A DNA stretch of 64,000 nucleotides from Vibrio rumoiensis (GCF_002218045.2 NZ_AP018685.1:868001-932000); one strand, 5' to 3'; positions 42,784-52,502 are shown, counted from the stretch's first letter. The notes: a model not told the origin generated them from the sequence alone. Program-made: numbers and translations.

Positions 42784-44298
42784 CTAACTTTTTCTCTTTT
42801 GAAACCAAACACTGAATAGGCCTAGTGCACACCACACATATAATAACCAAGACCCTAAATGTGTATAAGGCGTATTACCCGATGTCGATGTCACTTCGGC
42901 TTTTAACACTTCTGTCTGGAATTGCGGTACTTGTTTCGTGATGCGACCTTTATAATCGGTTACAGCAGTGACGCCGTTATTGGTTGCACGGATGAGTGGT
43001 TTACCCAGCTCTAAGGCGCGCATACGAGCAATTTCCATGTGTTGGAGTGGTCCAATAGAATGACCAAACCATGCATCATTAGAAAGCGTTAATATGAAAT
43101 TCGTATCTGGCGTGACATTTTGGCGAACTTGTTCACTAAAAATAATCTCATAACACAACGCCGCTAGTAGGTGACGCCCATTTGCGACTAAGTTAGGTTG
43201 AATGAACTCTCCACGTTGGAATGATGACATTGGCAAATTGAAAAGCGGTGCAATAGGGCGCAACAAGTCACCAAATGGCACAAACTCACCAAACGGCAAC
43301 AAATGATGCTTGCTATAGCGTTTAGCCGTATCGTAATCATATGGACCTTGACCATTTTGACCTAAAGTGAGCACATTGTTATAAAAACGTCCCATATCAT
43401 CTTGAGATAATACACCGGTAATTAAGGCGCTATTATTGGCTTTCGCTGCGGTATCTAAGTTATGTAAAAAGGCCGGCAAGTCAGATTCCAGTGCCGGAAT
43501 TGCCGCTTCAGGCCAAATAATAATATCGGTTCCCCAATTATCTCGGCTGATATCGGTGTATTTCATTAAGGTCGGCCAGCGATGGCTCGGCACCCACTTC
43601 ATTTTTTGATCGATATTGCCTTGGATAAGTGCAAATGAGGTTTTAGTCGAGGGATCTGGTGTTACCCATGAAACTTGGTTTAGAGCAAAACCACCCGCGA
43701 AGATCATGATGGGAATAGACAGATATTGCCACTTTCTTGCCAGTGAGGCCAAGGCCAAACTTCCCGCGATTAGCCATAACATCAGAGTGATGGCTTCCAC
43801 ACCTGAAATTGGTGCATAAGCATTGAGTGGGCTATCAATTTGACTATATCCCAACCATAACCAAGGAAACCCAGTCATAACCCAACCACGTAGCCAATCG
43901 GTAACGAGCCAAATAATAGGGGCCGCAATTACTAGGCGCTGGGCATTAGTTTTAGGAAAGAAGCGATTAAGCAAAGTACCAAACAGGGCAGGGTAGAGCG
44001 CTAAATAGCTGACCAGTAAACTCATTAAAGTGACACTGGCCACTTTTGGCATTCCACCAAAAGTATCAATGCTCACGTGTACCCAGTTTATGCCCGTTCC
44101 AAATTGACCTAAACCCCAAGCAAATGCGATCCAAAAGCCTGCTTTGGTCGACTGATTATTGAGAAGGAGTAATAGAATGAAAGGGCTTAATATAGCGACT
44201 GGCCAGTAAGAAAATGGCGCAAAGGCAAGAGTTGTTATCGCGCCAACAAAAGCGGCCAATAAAGGCCGCCCTATGCGCTGAATCCAAATTGTTTTCAT
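42784..44298 (-). CDS. lnt: Apolipoprotein N-acyltransferase
   Basis: Adds the third acyl chain to lipoprotein N-termini, needed for Lol sorting. 504 residues: about eight membrane helices, then a periplasmic nitrilase-like domain with catalytic Glu264 (WPEAAIP), Lys330 (YSKHHLLPFGE) and Cys382 (ALCYEIIF), equivalent to E. coli E267, K335 and C387. Last gene of the miaB-ybeZ-ybeY-corC-lnt cluster, 41 bp after corC. Confidence 0.96.
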   Translation of the reverse strand: MKTIWIQRIGRPLLAAFVGAITTLAFAPFSYWPVAILSPFILLLLLNNQSTKAGFWIAFAWGLGQFGTGINWVHVSIDTFGGMPKVASVTLMSLLVSYLALYPALFGTLLNRFFPKTNAQRLVIAAPIIWLVTDWLRGWVMTGFPWLWLGYSQIDSPLNAYAPISGVEAITLMLWLIAGSLALASLARKWQYLSIPIMIFAGGFALNQVSWVTPDPSTKTSFALIQGNIDQKMKWVPSHRWPTLMKYTDISRDNWGTDIIIWPEAAIPALESDLPAFLHNLDTAAKANNSALITGVLSQDDMGRFYNNVLTLGQNGQGPYDYDTAKRYSKHHLLPFGEFVPFGDLLRPIAPLFNLPMSSFQRGEFIQPNLVANGRHLLAALCYEIIFSEQVRQNVTPDTNFILTLSNDAWFGHSIGPLQHMEIARMRALELGKPLIRATNNGVTAVTDYKGRITKQVPQFQTEVLKAEVTSTSGNTPYTHLGSWLLYVWCALGLFSVWFQKRKS

Positions 44299-44339
44299 AG
44301 GTTAATTAGGGTTCACTGCTAGTAAATTATACCAAAACG

Positions 44340-45263
44340 CTAACTATTACGATTAGACGTATCGCTGTTTTCAGGTTCGATGTTGGTTTCTGAGTTTGTT
44401 GGGATCGTGACTTGTAGCTGAACGACTTTTCGATTATCCGCAGCGGTCACTTTGAAGGTATATCCATCTAATTCGACCATTTCACCACGTTCGGGTAAAT
44501 GACCAAATGTTAAAGTGACAAGGCCACCAATAGTATCTACTTCTTCATCACTAAAATTGGTGTTGAAGGCATCGTTAAAGTCATCAATATCCGTTAAAGC
44601 ACGAACTGAAAAAGTGTGCTTACTCAGTTGGCGAATATCAGCCGCTTCTTCATCATCGAATTCATCTTCGATTTCACCGACGATTTCTTCTAAAATATCT
44701 TCGATAGTGACTAGGCCTGAAACGCCACCAAACTCATCGACAACGATAGCCATATGGTAGCGTTCTTCACGAAATTCTTTTAATAAACGATCAACCCGCT
44801 TACTTTCCGGGACAACAACAGCAGGGCGTACCACTTCACTGAGTATGAATTCAGTACTGTCCGACACTAAGTAACGTAATAAATCTTTAGCAAGTAAAAT
44901 GCCTTCGATATGGTCTTTATCTTCGTTAATCACAGGGTAGCGCGAGTGAGTGGCTTCAATGATTAATGTCGCTAAAGAATCTAGGTCATAGTCACGGTTG
45001 ATAGTGACCATTTGCGAGCGTGGGATCATAATATCACGCACTCGCATTTCCGATATTTCCATCACTCCTTCAAGCATATCTCGTGTATCAGGATCGATAA
45101 GATCGTTTTCTTCTGAATCACGAAATACTTCGACTAGCTCTTGGCGATCTTTCGGATCACCTTGAAATAGATGCGCTAGGCGTTCGAAGAAGGATTTTCT
45201 ACTGGGACCGTCAGATTTATCATTATTGCCTTCATTATGTGAAGGCGAGGTACTGTCGTTCAT
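44340..45263 (-). CDS. corC: CNNM/CorC-family CBS-domain protein
   Basis: A 307-residue cytosolic protein with two CBS domains (about 75-185, including IMIPRSQMVTINRD and VDEFGGVSGLVTIEDILEEIVGEI) and a C-terminal CorC/HlyC transporter-associated domain (about 215-290). The family was linked to magnesium and cobalt efflux with CorA, and YbeX is connected to ribosome metabolism in E. coli. Start chosen at ATG 45263 (MNDSTSPS, with AAAGAG 5 bases upstream) rather than an in-frame start at 45308. Between ybeY and lnt as in E. coli. Confidence 0.92.
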   Translation of the reverse strand: MNDSTSPSHNEGNNDKSDGPSRKSFFERLAHLFQGDPKDRQELVEVFRDSEENDLIDPDTRDMLEGVMEISEMRVRDIMIPRSQMVTINRDYDLDSLATLIIEATHSRYPVINEDKDHIEGILLAKDLLRYLVSDSTEFILSEVVRPAVVVPESKRVDRLLKEFREERYHMAIVVDEFGGVSGLVTIEDILEEIVGEIEDEFDDEEAADIRQLSKHTFSVRALTDIDDFNDAFNTNFSDEEVDTIGGLVTLTFGHLPERGEMVELDGYTFKVTAADNRKVVQLQVTIPTNSETNIEPENSDTSNRNS

Positions 45264-45338
45264 GTCTACTCTTTCGTTAACGCTACCAAAAGCGGGTAGC
45301 TCGCACATCAGGTCGCTTGTTAGATAAAGCGACTGTCA

Positions 45339-45803
45339 TTATTCTTTTTCTGAAATGTATGGATCTTCAAATCCAAGTTTTTGCATGATTTCTGTTTCAA
45401 TGCTTTCCATTTCATCGGCTTCATCATCGTCAATATGATCATAACCTAGCAGATGAAGACTACCGTGTACAACCATATGTGCCCAATGTGCTGACAGCGA
45501 TTTATTTTGCTCTTTTGCTTCCGCTTCAACCACTTGCTTACAAATGATGAGATCACCAAGCAAGTCTATCTCGATACCAGGAGGTGCTTCAAAAGGGAAT
45601 GATAGCACGTTAGTCGGCTTATCTTTACCTCTATAATCACGGTTCAATTGTTGGCTTTCTTCATTTTCAACAATACGAATTGTGATTTCCGCTTGAGGTT
45701 GAAACAAAGTAATGGTTGATTCTAACCATTGCTGTAATTGCACCTCAGTGGGAAGGTCTGTTGTATCTTCGACTGCAATTTGGAGGTCGAGTTCAATGGT
45801 CAT
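45339..45803 (-). CDS. ybeY: Endoribonuclease YbeY
   Basis: Zinc-dependent ribonuclease acting in 16S rRNA 3' maturation and ribosome quality control. 154 residues with the metal motif H-X3-H-X5-H in VVHGSLHLLGYDH, and the upstream RGKDKPTNVLSFPFE block. Eight bp separate it from ybeZ, its usual partner. Confidence 0.96.
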   Translation of the reverse strand: MTIELDLQIAVEDTTDLPTEVQLQQWLESTITLFQPQAEITIRIVENEESQQLNRDYRGKDKPTNVLSFPFEAPPGIEIDLLGDLIICKQVVEAEAKEQNKSLSAHWAHMVVHGSLHLLGYDHIDDDEADEMESIETEIMQKLGFEDPYISEKE

Positions 45804-45811
45804 AATTTGCC

Positions 45812-46957
45812 TTATTCCACATCTTGATTTTGGTGTTCAGATGGGCTGCTGTCTTGCTGAATATTTTGATTATGCTGAGGATTAGCGGCAGAAAATAATG
45901 CTGCTGCTTGAGCCTCACGTTGTTCTCTTTCTTCTCGGCGACGTTTTTCTATCGCTTTCTTTTCTTTTTGATCTTGTGCTTCCCACTTTTCATAGGCATT
46001 AACAATGCGAGCCACGACAGGGTGACGAACCACATCATCAGCTAGGAAGAAGTTAAAGCTAATATCTTCTACTTCGGATAGCACTTCAATAGCATGACGC
46101 AGGCCTGAACGAGCCCCACGAGGTAAATCGATTTGGGTTACGTCACCAGTGATGACTGCGCGCGAGTTAAAGCCGATACGGGTTAGGAACATTTTCATTT
46201 GTTCAACCGTGGTATTTTGGCTTTCATCAAGAATGATAAAGGCGTCATTTAACGTACGACCCCGCATATAAGCAAGTGGAGCCACCTCTATGACGTTACG
46301 TTCAATTAACTTTTCAACGCGCTCAAACCCAAGCATTTCAAATAAAGCGTCATAAAGTGGACGCAAATATGGGTCCACTTTCTGGCTTAAATCACCAGGC
46401 AAGAAACCGAGTTTTTCACCCGCTTCTACGGCTGGGCGAGTCAATAGAATGCGACGAATTTCTTGGCGCTCTAATGCATCAACAGCAGCGGCTACCGCAA
46501 GGTAGGTTTTACCTGTACCCGCGGGCCCAATACCAAAGGTAATATCATGGGTCACCATGTTGACTAAGTATTGGCCCTGATTGGGAGTGCGCGGTTTAAT
46601 CACACCTTTTTTGGTTTTGATAAAGACTTCTTTTCCGTATTCCATTGGTTGTTCTTGATGTTGCTCAAGAATGCCAGATTCTTTTACCGCTAAATGAATT
46701 TGTTCTGGATCTAAATCGGGAATTTCTCCACGTACAGGCGCGGTATCAACATATAGATCTTTGATAATATCTAAGGCCGCAGCGGCAGTGTGAGGCTTAC
46801 CTGTAATGGTAAAGAAATTGCTGCGGTGGTTAATTTCAACGCCCAAGCGACGTTCAAGGTGTTTGATATTGTCATCAAAAGGACCACATAGGCTAGACAG
46901 TCTGTGGTTATCGGAAGGTTCTAGGTTTACTTCAAGCGTTACGATTTTATTGCTCAC
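45812..46957 (-). CDS. ybeZ: PhoH-like ATPase YbeZ
   Basis: PhoH-family P-loop ATPase of 381 residues that works with YbeY. An N-terminal KH-like region (about 1-100) precedes the Walker A motif GPAGTGKT and the Walker B-like FIILDESQNT. From about residue 325 the tail is highly charged and Gln-rich (EKKAIEKRRREEREQREAQ), longer than in E. coli. The start is GTG 46957, with GAGGG 5 bases upstream. Confidence 0.94.
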   Translation of the reverse strand: MSNKIVTLEVNLEPSDNHRLSSLCGPFDDNIKHLERRLGVEINHRSNFFTITGKPHTAAAALDIIKDLYVDTAPVRGEIPDLDPEQIHLAVKESGILEQHQEQPMEYGKEVFIKTKKGVIKPRTPNQGQYLVNMVTHDITFGIGPAGTGKTYLAVAAAVDALERQEIRRILLTRPAVEAGEKLGFLPGDLSQKVDPYLRPLYDALFEMLGFERVEKLIERNVIEVAPLAYMRGRTLNDAFIILDESQNTTVEQMKMFLTRIGFNSRAVITGDVTQIDLPRGARSGLRHAIEVLSEVEDISFNFFLADDVVRHPVVARIVNAYEKWEAQDQKEKKAIEKRRREEREQREAQAAALFSAANPQHNQNIQQDSSPSEHQNQDVE

Positions 46958-47042
46958 GTTTTCCCTCGCAAAAAGCGGTTCGAGCCTTTTATATTAGCCA
47001 GACGAACCGCCTTATTTAACTTATCTTACTATTAAGATGGTG

Positions 47043-48467
47043 TTAGGGTGTGAAAGTAACAACCCCTAATTTATCTTCTTTACGTGTTTTTTTCATCATT
47101 TCAGCCGGAGATAGCGCTGAACGTAAGCCCATCTCAGCTTCCGTACGGACTAAAGTACCACGAAGCGAGTTAGGGTGAACTTCAGTAATATGAACGTCAA
47201 CAAATTGACCAATTAAGTCTGCCGAACCTTCAAAGTTCACTACTCGGCTGTTCTCTGTACGGCCGCGTAATTCCATCAAGTTTCTTTTTGATGGACCTTC
47301 AACAAGGATACGTTGTTCTGTATTTAGCATTAAGCGAGAGTATCGCATAGCTTGCGCATTGATTTGTTGTTGAAGTTCATACAATCTTTCTTTCTTCTCA
47401 GATTCTGGTACATCGCATGGATAATCAGCTGCAGGTGTACCAGGGCGAGGTGAGAAGATGAAACTAAAGCTCATATCAAAATCGACATCTTTAATCAGTT
47501 TCATGGTGTCTTCGAAGTCTTTCTTGGACTCACCAGGGAAACCAACAATAAAGTCCGAGCTGATTTGAATATCAGGGCGAGCTTTACGTAGCTTACGGAT
47601 GATAGATTTGTATTCTAGGCCAGTATGTGGGCGCTTCATCATTGTTAGAATACGGTCTGAACCACTTTGAACTGGCAGGTGCAAGAAGCTTACAAGTTCT
47701 GGTGTATCTTCGTAAACGGCAATGATGTCATCGCCAAACTCTAATGGATGACTTGTGGTGAAGCGAATGCGGTCAATACCATCAATTGAGGCAACTAAAC
47801 GCAATAATTCAGCAAAGGTGCAGATCTCACCATCATGCATAGGGCCACGGTAAGCATTTACGTTTTGGCCAAGTAAGTTAACTTCACGAACACCTTGGTC
47901 AGCAAGCTGGGCGATTTCAAATAGTACATCATCCATAGGTCGGCTAACTTCTTCACCACGAGTATAAGGTACAACGCAGTAAGTACAGTATTTCGAGCAG
48001 CCTTCCATGATAGAAACGAAAGCCGTTACGCCATCAGCACGAGGTTCTGGCAGGCTATCGAATTTTTCAATTTCTGGGAATGAAATATCCATCACAGGCC
48101 CTGTTTTAGCTTGTGATTGCTTAATCATCTCCGGTAGGCGATGAAGGGTTTGTGGGCCAAAGATAACATCAACAAATGGCGCACGTTGACGAATATGGTC
48201 ACCTTCTTGAGTCGCGACACAGCCACCCACACCAATGACAACCCCTTCTTTTTTATCTTTTAGTGTTTTCCAACGACCAAGCTGGTGGAACACTTTTTCT
48301 TGTGCTTTTTCACGAATCGAACATGTATTGAGTAATAATACATCTGCTTCCGCTGGATCTTCGGTTAATTCATATCCATTTGCGGCATTAAGGAGGTCGG
48401 CCATTTTCGATGAATCGTATTCGTTCATCTGACAGCCCCAAGTTTTAATTAGCAGTTTCTTACTCAT
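47043..48467 (-). CDS. miaB: tRNA-2-methylthio-N6-dimethylallyladenosine synthase MiaB
   Basis: Radical-SAM methylthiotransferase acting on A37 of tRNAs that read UNN codons. 474 residues (E. coli 474). The N-terminal auxiliary-cluster cysteines lie in GCQMNEYDS, NTCSIREKA and GGCVA; the radical-SAM motif is CSKYCTYC; a C-terminal TRAM domain follows (about 375-445). First gene of the minus-strand cluster ending with lnt; divergent from ubiF, as in E. coli. Confidence 0.96.
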   Translation of the reverse strand: MSKKLLIKTWGCQMNEYDSSKMADLLNAANGYELTEDPAEADVLLLNTCSIREKAQEKVFHQLGRWKTLKDKKEGVVIGVGGCVATQEGDHIRQRAPFVDVIFGPQTLHRLPEMIKQSQAKTGPVMDISFPEIEKFDSLPEPRADGVTAFVSIMEGCSKYCTYCVVPYTRGEEVSRPMDDVLFEIAQLADQGVREVNLLGQNVNAYRGPMHDGEICTFAELLRLVASIDGIDRIRFTTSHPLEFGDDIIAVYEDTPELVSFLHLPVQSGSDRILTMMKRPHTGLEYKSIIRKLRKARPDIQISSDFIVGFPGESKKDFEDTMKLIKDVDFDMSFSFIFSPRPGTPAADYPCDVPESEKKERLYELQQQINAQAMRYSRLMLNTEQRILVEGPSKRNLMELRGRTENSRVVNFEGSADLIGQFVDVHITEVHPNSLRGTLVRTEAEMGLRSALSPAEMMKKTRKEDKLGVVTFTP

Positions 48468-48746
48468 TTCACATTCGCTCGTATTAAATCAATGTTGGGT
48501 TGAGCTTTTGCTCATCGTTTTGCTGTTTGGCCAATCTAAAATCAGGCACAACTCTAGCAAGCCGCGTATTGTACTGGTTTAAATCCAAGCTGACTAGAGC
48601 TTAGAGGACACAAAGCTTTGTTTGTATTATAGGCATAATTTTAGTGAGGGTTTGTTTAATATGAAACTTGAAGAATTTGAATAGCATGGCTGAAAAATAT
48701 TGGTATTGCGGTAGAATGGCATTGATATTTTTTACTGGGGTTCAAT

Positions 48747-49928
48747 ATGTCCAAGTTTGATGTAGTCATCATTGGTGGCGGAATGGTTGGGGCGGCGTTA
48801 GCGATAGGTCTTGCGAAGCAAAAAAAATCAGTGGCATTAATTGAAGGTAAAGCGCCACTTGCATTTGATGCATCGCAACCTATGGATTTACGTGTATCGG
48901 CTATCTCAAAATCTTCCGTTGAACTTTTAACCCAACTGGGGGCTTGGCACTCGATTGAAGAAAAACGAGTAACTCCATATTTAGGGCTTGAAACATGGGA
49001 ACATCCGGAATGTCGGACGTGTTTTCATGCCGATGATCTCAATCTCGATAAACTTGGTTATATGGTTGAAAACAGGCTGCTTCAATTAGGCTTATGGGAG
49101 CAATTTGACAGCTACCCAAACCTAATGGTGATGTGTCCAGATAGCTTAAATCATCTTGAGTTTGATGAGAATGCTACAAAAGTACATTTAGATTCAGGCC
49201 AATGTTTAGAAGCGCAATGGGTGGTTGGTGCTGATGGCGCAAATTCTAAAGTGCGTCAGCAAGCCAATATAGGGATCACCGCGTGGGATTACCGTCAGCG
49301 TTGTATGTTGATTAATGTTGCGATGCCAAGCTTAGCTGATGAACAAAAGCGAGATATTACTTGGCAATGGTTTACGCCTAACGGGCCTCGTTCGTTTTTA
49401 CCGCTGGCGACCACTACAGATGGCACACACCAAGGCTCATTAGTCTGGTATGACAGCCCTAAACGCATTAAACAATTACAATCATTATCTTCAGCAGCAT
49501 TACGGCAAGAAGTCTTAGAGCACTTCCCTAAAGAGTTAGGTGATATCACTGTATTGCAAGCGGGGTCTTTCCCATTAACTCGCCGTCATGCGCAAAAGTA
49601 TTATGCGAATCGCTGTGTGTTGGTTGGTGATTCTGCTCATACGATTAATCCGTTAGCCGGGCAGGGCGTAAACTTAGGTTTTAAAGATGTTGCCGTTTTG
49701 CTTGATACTATTGCAGATAAAGGACTAGATACTGAGCAAGCTTTTGTGGATTATCAAAAACAAAGACGTACTGATAATCTATTGATGCAAACTGGAATGG
49801 ACTTTTTTTATAAGACGTTTAGCAATGATATTCCACCACTAAAACTATTAAGAAACATGGCATTAAAAGCGGCAGAGCATTCGGGTGAAATTAAGAAACA
49901 AGTTTTGAAATACGCGTTAGGATTATAA
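48747..49928 (+). CDS. ubiF: FAD-dependent ubiquinone-biosynthesis hydroxylase (UbiF type)
   Basis: Flavin monooxygenase of 393 residues in the UbiH/UbiF/VisC family. FAD-binding GGGMVGAALAIGLA at the N-terminus, the middle VVGADGANSKVRQ (DG motif), and GDSAHTINPLAGQGVNLGFKD near 290. The position, divergent from miaB and next to the met-leu-gln tRNA cluster, is that of E. coli ubiF, which hydroxylates C6 of the quinone ring in the aerobic pathway. UbiH or UbiI identity is less likely but not excluded by sequence alone. Confidence 0.9.
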   Translation: MSKFDVVIIGGGMVGAALAIGLAKQKKSVALIEGKAPLAFDASQPMDLRVSAISKSSVELLTQLGAWHSIEEKRVTPYLGLETWEHPECRTCFHADDLNLDKLGYMVENRLLQLGLWEQFDSYPNLMVMCPDSLNHLEFDENATKVHLDSGQCLEAQWVVGADGANSKVRQQANIGITAWDYRQRCMLINVAMPSLADEQKRDITWQWFTPNGPRSFLPLATTTDGTHQGSLVWYDSPKRIKQLQSLSSAALRQEVLEHFPKELGDITVLQAGSFPLTRRHAQKYYANRCVLVGDSAHTINPLAGQGVNLGFKDVAVLLDTIADKGLDTEQAFVDYQKQRRTDNLLMQTGMDFFYKTFSNDIPPLKLLRNMALKAAEHSGEIKKQVLKYALGL

Positions 49929-49936
49929 ACCAATAA

Positions 49937-49967
49937 GATACCGCTTAGTTTGCCACTAAGCGGTATC
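49937..49967. terminator. Hairpin between converging ubiF and lactonase genes
   Basis: Perfect 13-bp stem GATACCGCTTAGT / ACTAAGCGGTATC with a 5-nt loop. The T runs are weak on both sides, but the position between two gene ends suggests transcript termination or 3'-end protection. Confidence 0.6.
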
Positions 49968-49984
49968 GCTAACTTTGATATTGT

Positions 49985-51040
49985 TTAAATAAACTTCACA
50001 CATACAGGCGATGGCACTTCGTGTCGATAACCAGTATCTTCAAGCTCTCCGCTAGTTATATCTCTTCGATAAGTGGCTAAGTTATGGCTATTTTGATTCG
50101 CAGTCACAAGCCATTGCCCACAAGGTGAAATGGCAAAATCACGCGGAAAATCACCACCACAATCTATCGAATATTGATAAACGACGTCTCCTGAATCTTG
50201 GTTAAAAGCAAAACAAGCAATGAGATTCTGTCTTCTTCCCGTGACATAAATAAAACGCTGATCTGGTGAGAATTTTATCGCGCCAGCCGCTTGCCCATTG
50301 TGCGTGCTCGGGAAGGCTGGTTGGCTAGACAGTATCACCCACTTATCATTTGGCTTATGTAGTGTAATCAGTTGTTCTGATATTTCACACAGAATGACTC
50401 CAAACCGCTCTTGCCTATCAAATATCATATGACGAGGCCCGCTGTCTTTCGGCAGGATTAGTGACTCATGTTGATTGATAGAAAACTGATTCTGAGTTGA
50501 ATTAAATGGAAAGAAGCGTACGCAATCACAGCCTAAATCGACGCTAACAAGAACCTTTGTTTTATCCAGTAACAAGGATTGATGGGCATGAGAGGCAAGG
50601 TTTTCAGCCAAGCGTAAAGATTGGTTATCAATCGTTTGTATATGTTGCACGATTTGATGATTGTCATCGGTTGAGAATATATCAATATGGCCTGAACCGT
50701 ATTGAGCAGTAGTCACTAAGTGATGTTTGATATGATTTTCAACATAGCAAGGTTCGCTACCCGTTAAGCTTGATTCGCTTTTTAAGTGTATCTGATTTTT
50801 GTGCAGTGAGTATTGTTGAATAAGTGGCCCTTGGGGTTCAAAAACTTCAGAAATAACCGTGAGTAGCTTATGTTCTTCGCAAGAATCTATTGTTACGTCA
50901 AAATAAGAAGGGTGTGGTAAATCGATTTTTGATGGAGTGGTAACTAAGTGACCATCTGAGGTATTGAGTTGGGCAAAGTAAAGCCCTGTTGCTTCATCTC
51001 CAGCGGTATATCCGCTAATGATAAGAGGTAATGCTGTCAT
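49985..51040 (-). CDS. Beta-propeller lactonase (6-phosphogluconolactonase YbhE type)
   Basis: A 351-residue protein of the seven-bladed propeller lactonase family that includes E. coli Pgl (YbhE). Conserved stretches include DLGCDCVRFF, GPRHMIF, HNGQAAGAIKFSPDQRFIYVTGR and the closing CGGDFPRDFAISPCGQWLVTANQ with NLATYRRD. It probably hydrolyses 6-phosphogluconolactone in the pentose phosphate pathway; family members with other lactone substrates exist, so no symbol is given. It stands alone between ubiF and the tRNA array. Confidence 0.82.
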   Translation of the reverse strand: MTALPLIISGYTAGDEATGLYFAQLNTSDGHLVTTPSKIDLPHPSYFDVTIDSCEEHKLLTVISEVFEPQGPLIQQYSLHKNQIHLKSESSLTGSEPCYVENHIKHHLVTTAQYGSGHIDIFSTDDNHQIVQHIQTIDNQSLRLAENLASHAHQSLLLDKTKVLVSVDLGCDCVRFFPFNSTQNQFSINQHESLILPKDSGPRHMIFDRQERFGVILCEISEQLITLHKPNDKWVILSSQPAFPSTHNGQAAGAIKFSPDQRFIYVTGRRQNLIACFAFNQDSGDVVYQYSIDCGGDFPRDFAISPCGQWLVTANQNSHNLATYRRDITSGELEDTGYRHEVPSPVCVKFI

Positions 51041-51167
51041 TCTTGTTTCCTAACACGGTATGAACTTATTCGTCTTATCTTGCTGGTTTTAATTAAATAA
51101 TGAAAATTAATATAGAAAAGATTGAGTGATATGGTTGGCAAAAATTAAAATTATGAATGACAGAAAC

Positions 51168-51197
51168 AACAAAGCCCACAATTAAGTGGGCTTTGTT
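51168..51197 (-). terminator. Intrinsic terminator of the tRNA array
   Basis: Twelve-bp perfect stem AACAAAGCCCAC / GTGGGCTTTGTT with a 6-nt loop, directly after the last tRNA-Leu on the minus strand; TTTGTTGTTTCTG follows. Confidence 0.8.
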
Positions 51198-51203
51198 AAA
51201 TAA

Positions 51204-51288
51204 TGGTGCGGACGGAGAGACTTGAACTCTCACACCTTGCGGCGCCAGAACCTAAATCTGGTGCGTCTACCAATTCCGCCACGTCCGC
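51204..51288 (-). tRNA. tRNA-Leu (UAG), type A acceptor
   Basis: 85 nt including an encoded CCA. Anticodon stem CCAGA/TCTGG encloses TTTAGGT (anticodon TAG); long variable arm; TTCAAGT T-loop. The acceptor 5' strand is GCGGACG. Very close to E. coli leuW. Confidence 0.97.
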
Positions 51289-51398
51289 AAATACGTGTCT
51301 AGAAAACTCGTTTCTAGTTTCTCGAATATTATGAAAGTGCTAATTGATGAAACACTTTCTTCGAGATACGAGCCTCGATGAACGAGATTCATAAAAAG

Positions 51399-51473
51399 TG
51401 GCTGGGCTACCTGGATTCGAACCAGGGAATGCCGGCATCAAAAGCCGGTGCCTTACCGCTTGGCGATAGCCCA
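51399..51473 (-). tRNA. tRNA-Gln (UUG)
   Basis: 75 nt with encoded CCA; anticodon loop TTTTGAT (anticodon TTG) closed by CCGGC/GCCGG; TTCGAAT T-loop. Starts with T at 51473, as tRNA-Gln does in enterics. Confidence 0.97.
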
Positions 51474-51556
51474 GTTGACGGAACTCGAGTTTTCGTTGCT
51501 CGTAACTCGATGTTTATTTCGAAATACGAGACTCGATAACCGAGAAACGTTAAATA

Positions 51557-51641
51557 TGGTGCGGTCGGAGAGACTTGAACTCTCACACCTTGCGGCGCCA
51601 GAACCTAAATCTGGTGCGTCTACCAATTCCGCCACGACCGC
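51557..51641 (-). tRNA. tRNA-Leu (UAG), type B acceptor
   Basis: 85 nt with CCA, identical to the 51204 copy except that the acceptor is GCGGTCG paired with CGACCGC: the 5-68 pair is T-A rather than A-T. Confidence 0.97.
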
Positions 51642-51786
51642 ATGTTCGTGTTTGAGAGTTGAACTCCCAATTTTCTCGATAAAAAAAGCAAGCTGATTGG
51701 TTAAGCTTGCTTTTCGAGATGAAGCTTTATATTCACAAAACTTCTTTTCCTAGAAACTAGGAACTAGCTACCTAGGAACTTTAATA

Positions 51787-51861
51787 TGGCTGGGCTACCT
51801 GGATTCGAACCAGGGAATGCCGGCATCAAAAGCCGGTGCCTTACCGCTTGGCGATAGCCCA
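51787..51861 (-). tRNA. tRNA-Gln (UUG)
   Basis: 75 nt with CCA; same sequence as the copy at 51399. Confidence 0.97.
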
Positions 51862-51887
51862 ACAATGATGGATAACCATCTAAATAA

Positions 51888-51972
51888 TGGTGCGGACGGA
51901 GAGACTTGAACTCTCACACCTTGCGGCGCCAGAACCTAAATCTGGTGCGTCTACCAATTCCGCCACGTCCGC
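51888..51972 (-). tRNA. tRNA-Leu (UAG), type A acceptor
   Basis: 85 nt with CCA; acceptor GCGGACG / CGTCCGC, same as the copy at 51204. Confidence 0.97.
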
Positions 51973-52044
51973 AGCGCTTCTTATGGATTAAGAAGAATTC
52001 ATAGTTAGAAAGATAATTGGAAAATCTTAATAACGTTGTAATAG

Positions 52045-52119
52045 TGGCTGGGCTACCTGGATTCGAACCAGGGAATGCCGGCATCAAAAGCCGGTGCCTT
52101 ACCGCTTGGCGATAGCCCA
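52045..52119 (-). tRNA. tRNA-Gln (UUG), in duplicated block 2
   Basis: 75 nt with CCA; same sequence as the other Gln copies. Left end of the downstream copy of the 350-bp repeat. Confidence 0.97.
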
Positions 52120-52128
52120 ACTAAATCA

Positions 52129-52213
52129 TGGTGCGGTCGGAGAGACTTGAACTCTCACACCTTGCGGCGCCAGAACCTAAATCTGGTGCGTCTACCAATT
52201 CCGCCACGACCGC
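52129..52213 (-). tRNA. tRNA-Leu (UAG), type B acceptor, in duplicated block 2
   Basis: 85 nt with CCA; acceptor GCGGTCG / CGACCGC. Confidence 0.97.
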
Positions 52214-52317
52214 AAATTCGTGACTAGGATAACTCCTAGCTTTTCGATATGAATGGTAAGTTGATTGGTTAAACTTACTTATCGAATAACGACCCTTATA
52301 AAGCATCGTTTAAAATA

Positions 52318-52394
52318 TGGTGGCTACGACGGGATTCGAACCTGTGACCCCATCATTATGAGTGATGTGCTCTAACCAACTGAGCTACGTAGCC
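52318..52394 (-). tRNA. tRNA-Met (CAU, elongator), in duplicated block 2
   Basis: 77 nt with CCA; anticodon CAT in the loop of ATCACTCATAATGAT. Begins GGCTACGTAGCTCAG, nearly identical to E. coli metT/metU; it has a normal first base pair, so it is the elongator rather than the initiator. Confidence 0.96.
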
Positions 52395-52502
52395 ATGTGT
52401 TACTTTTGGAGCCGAGGAGTATAACTAAATATCTTCTAGACTTCCAGTCTCGAAATTATCTTTTCGAGATTCAAGTTCTGAAAGGTCAGAACTTAGAATA
52501 AT

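Larger units (their letters stand above)
52045..52394. repeat. 350-bp tRNA block, duplicate of 52503-52852
   Basis: The Met, Leu and Gln genes together with their spacers appear identical, base for base by eye, to the block 458 bp to the right. Identity stops sharply at both tRNA ends; the flanks outside are unrelated. Confidence 0.9.
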
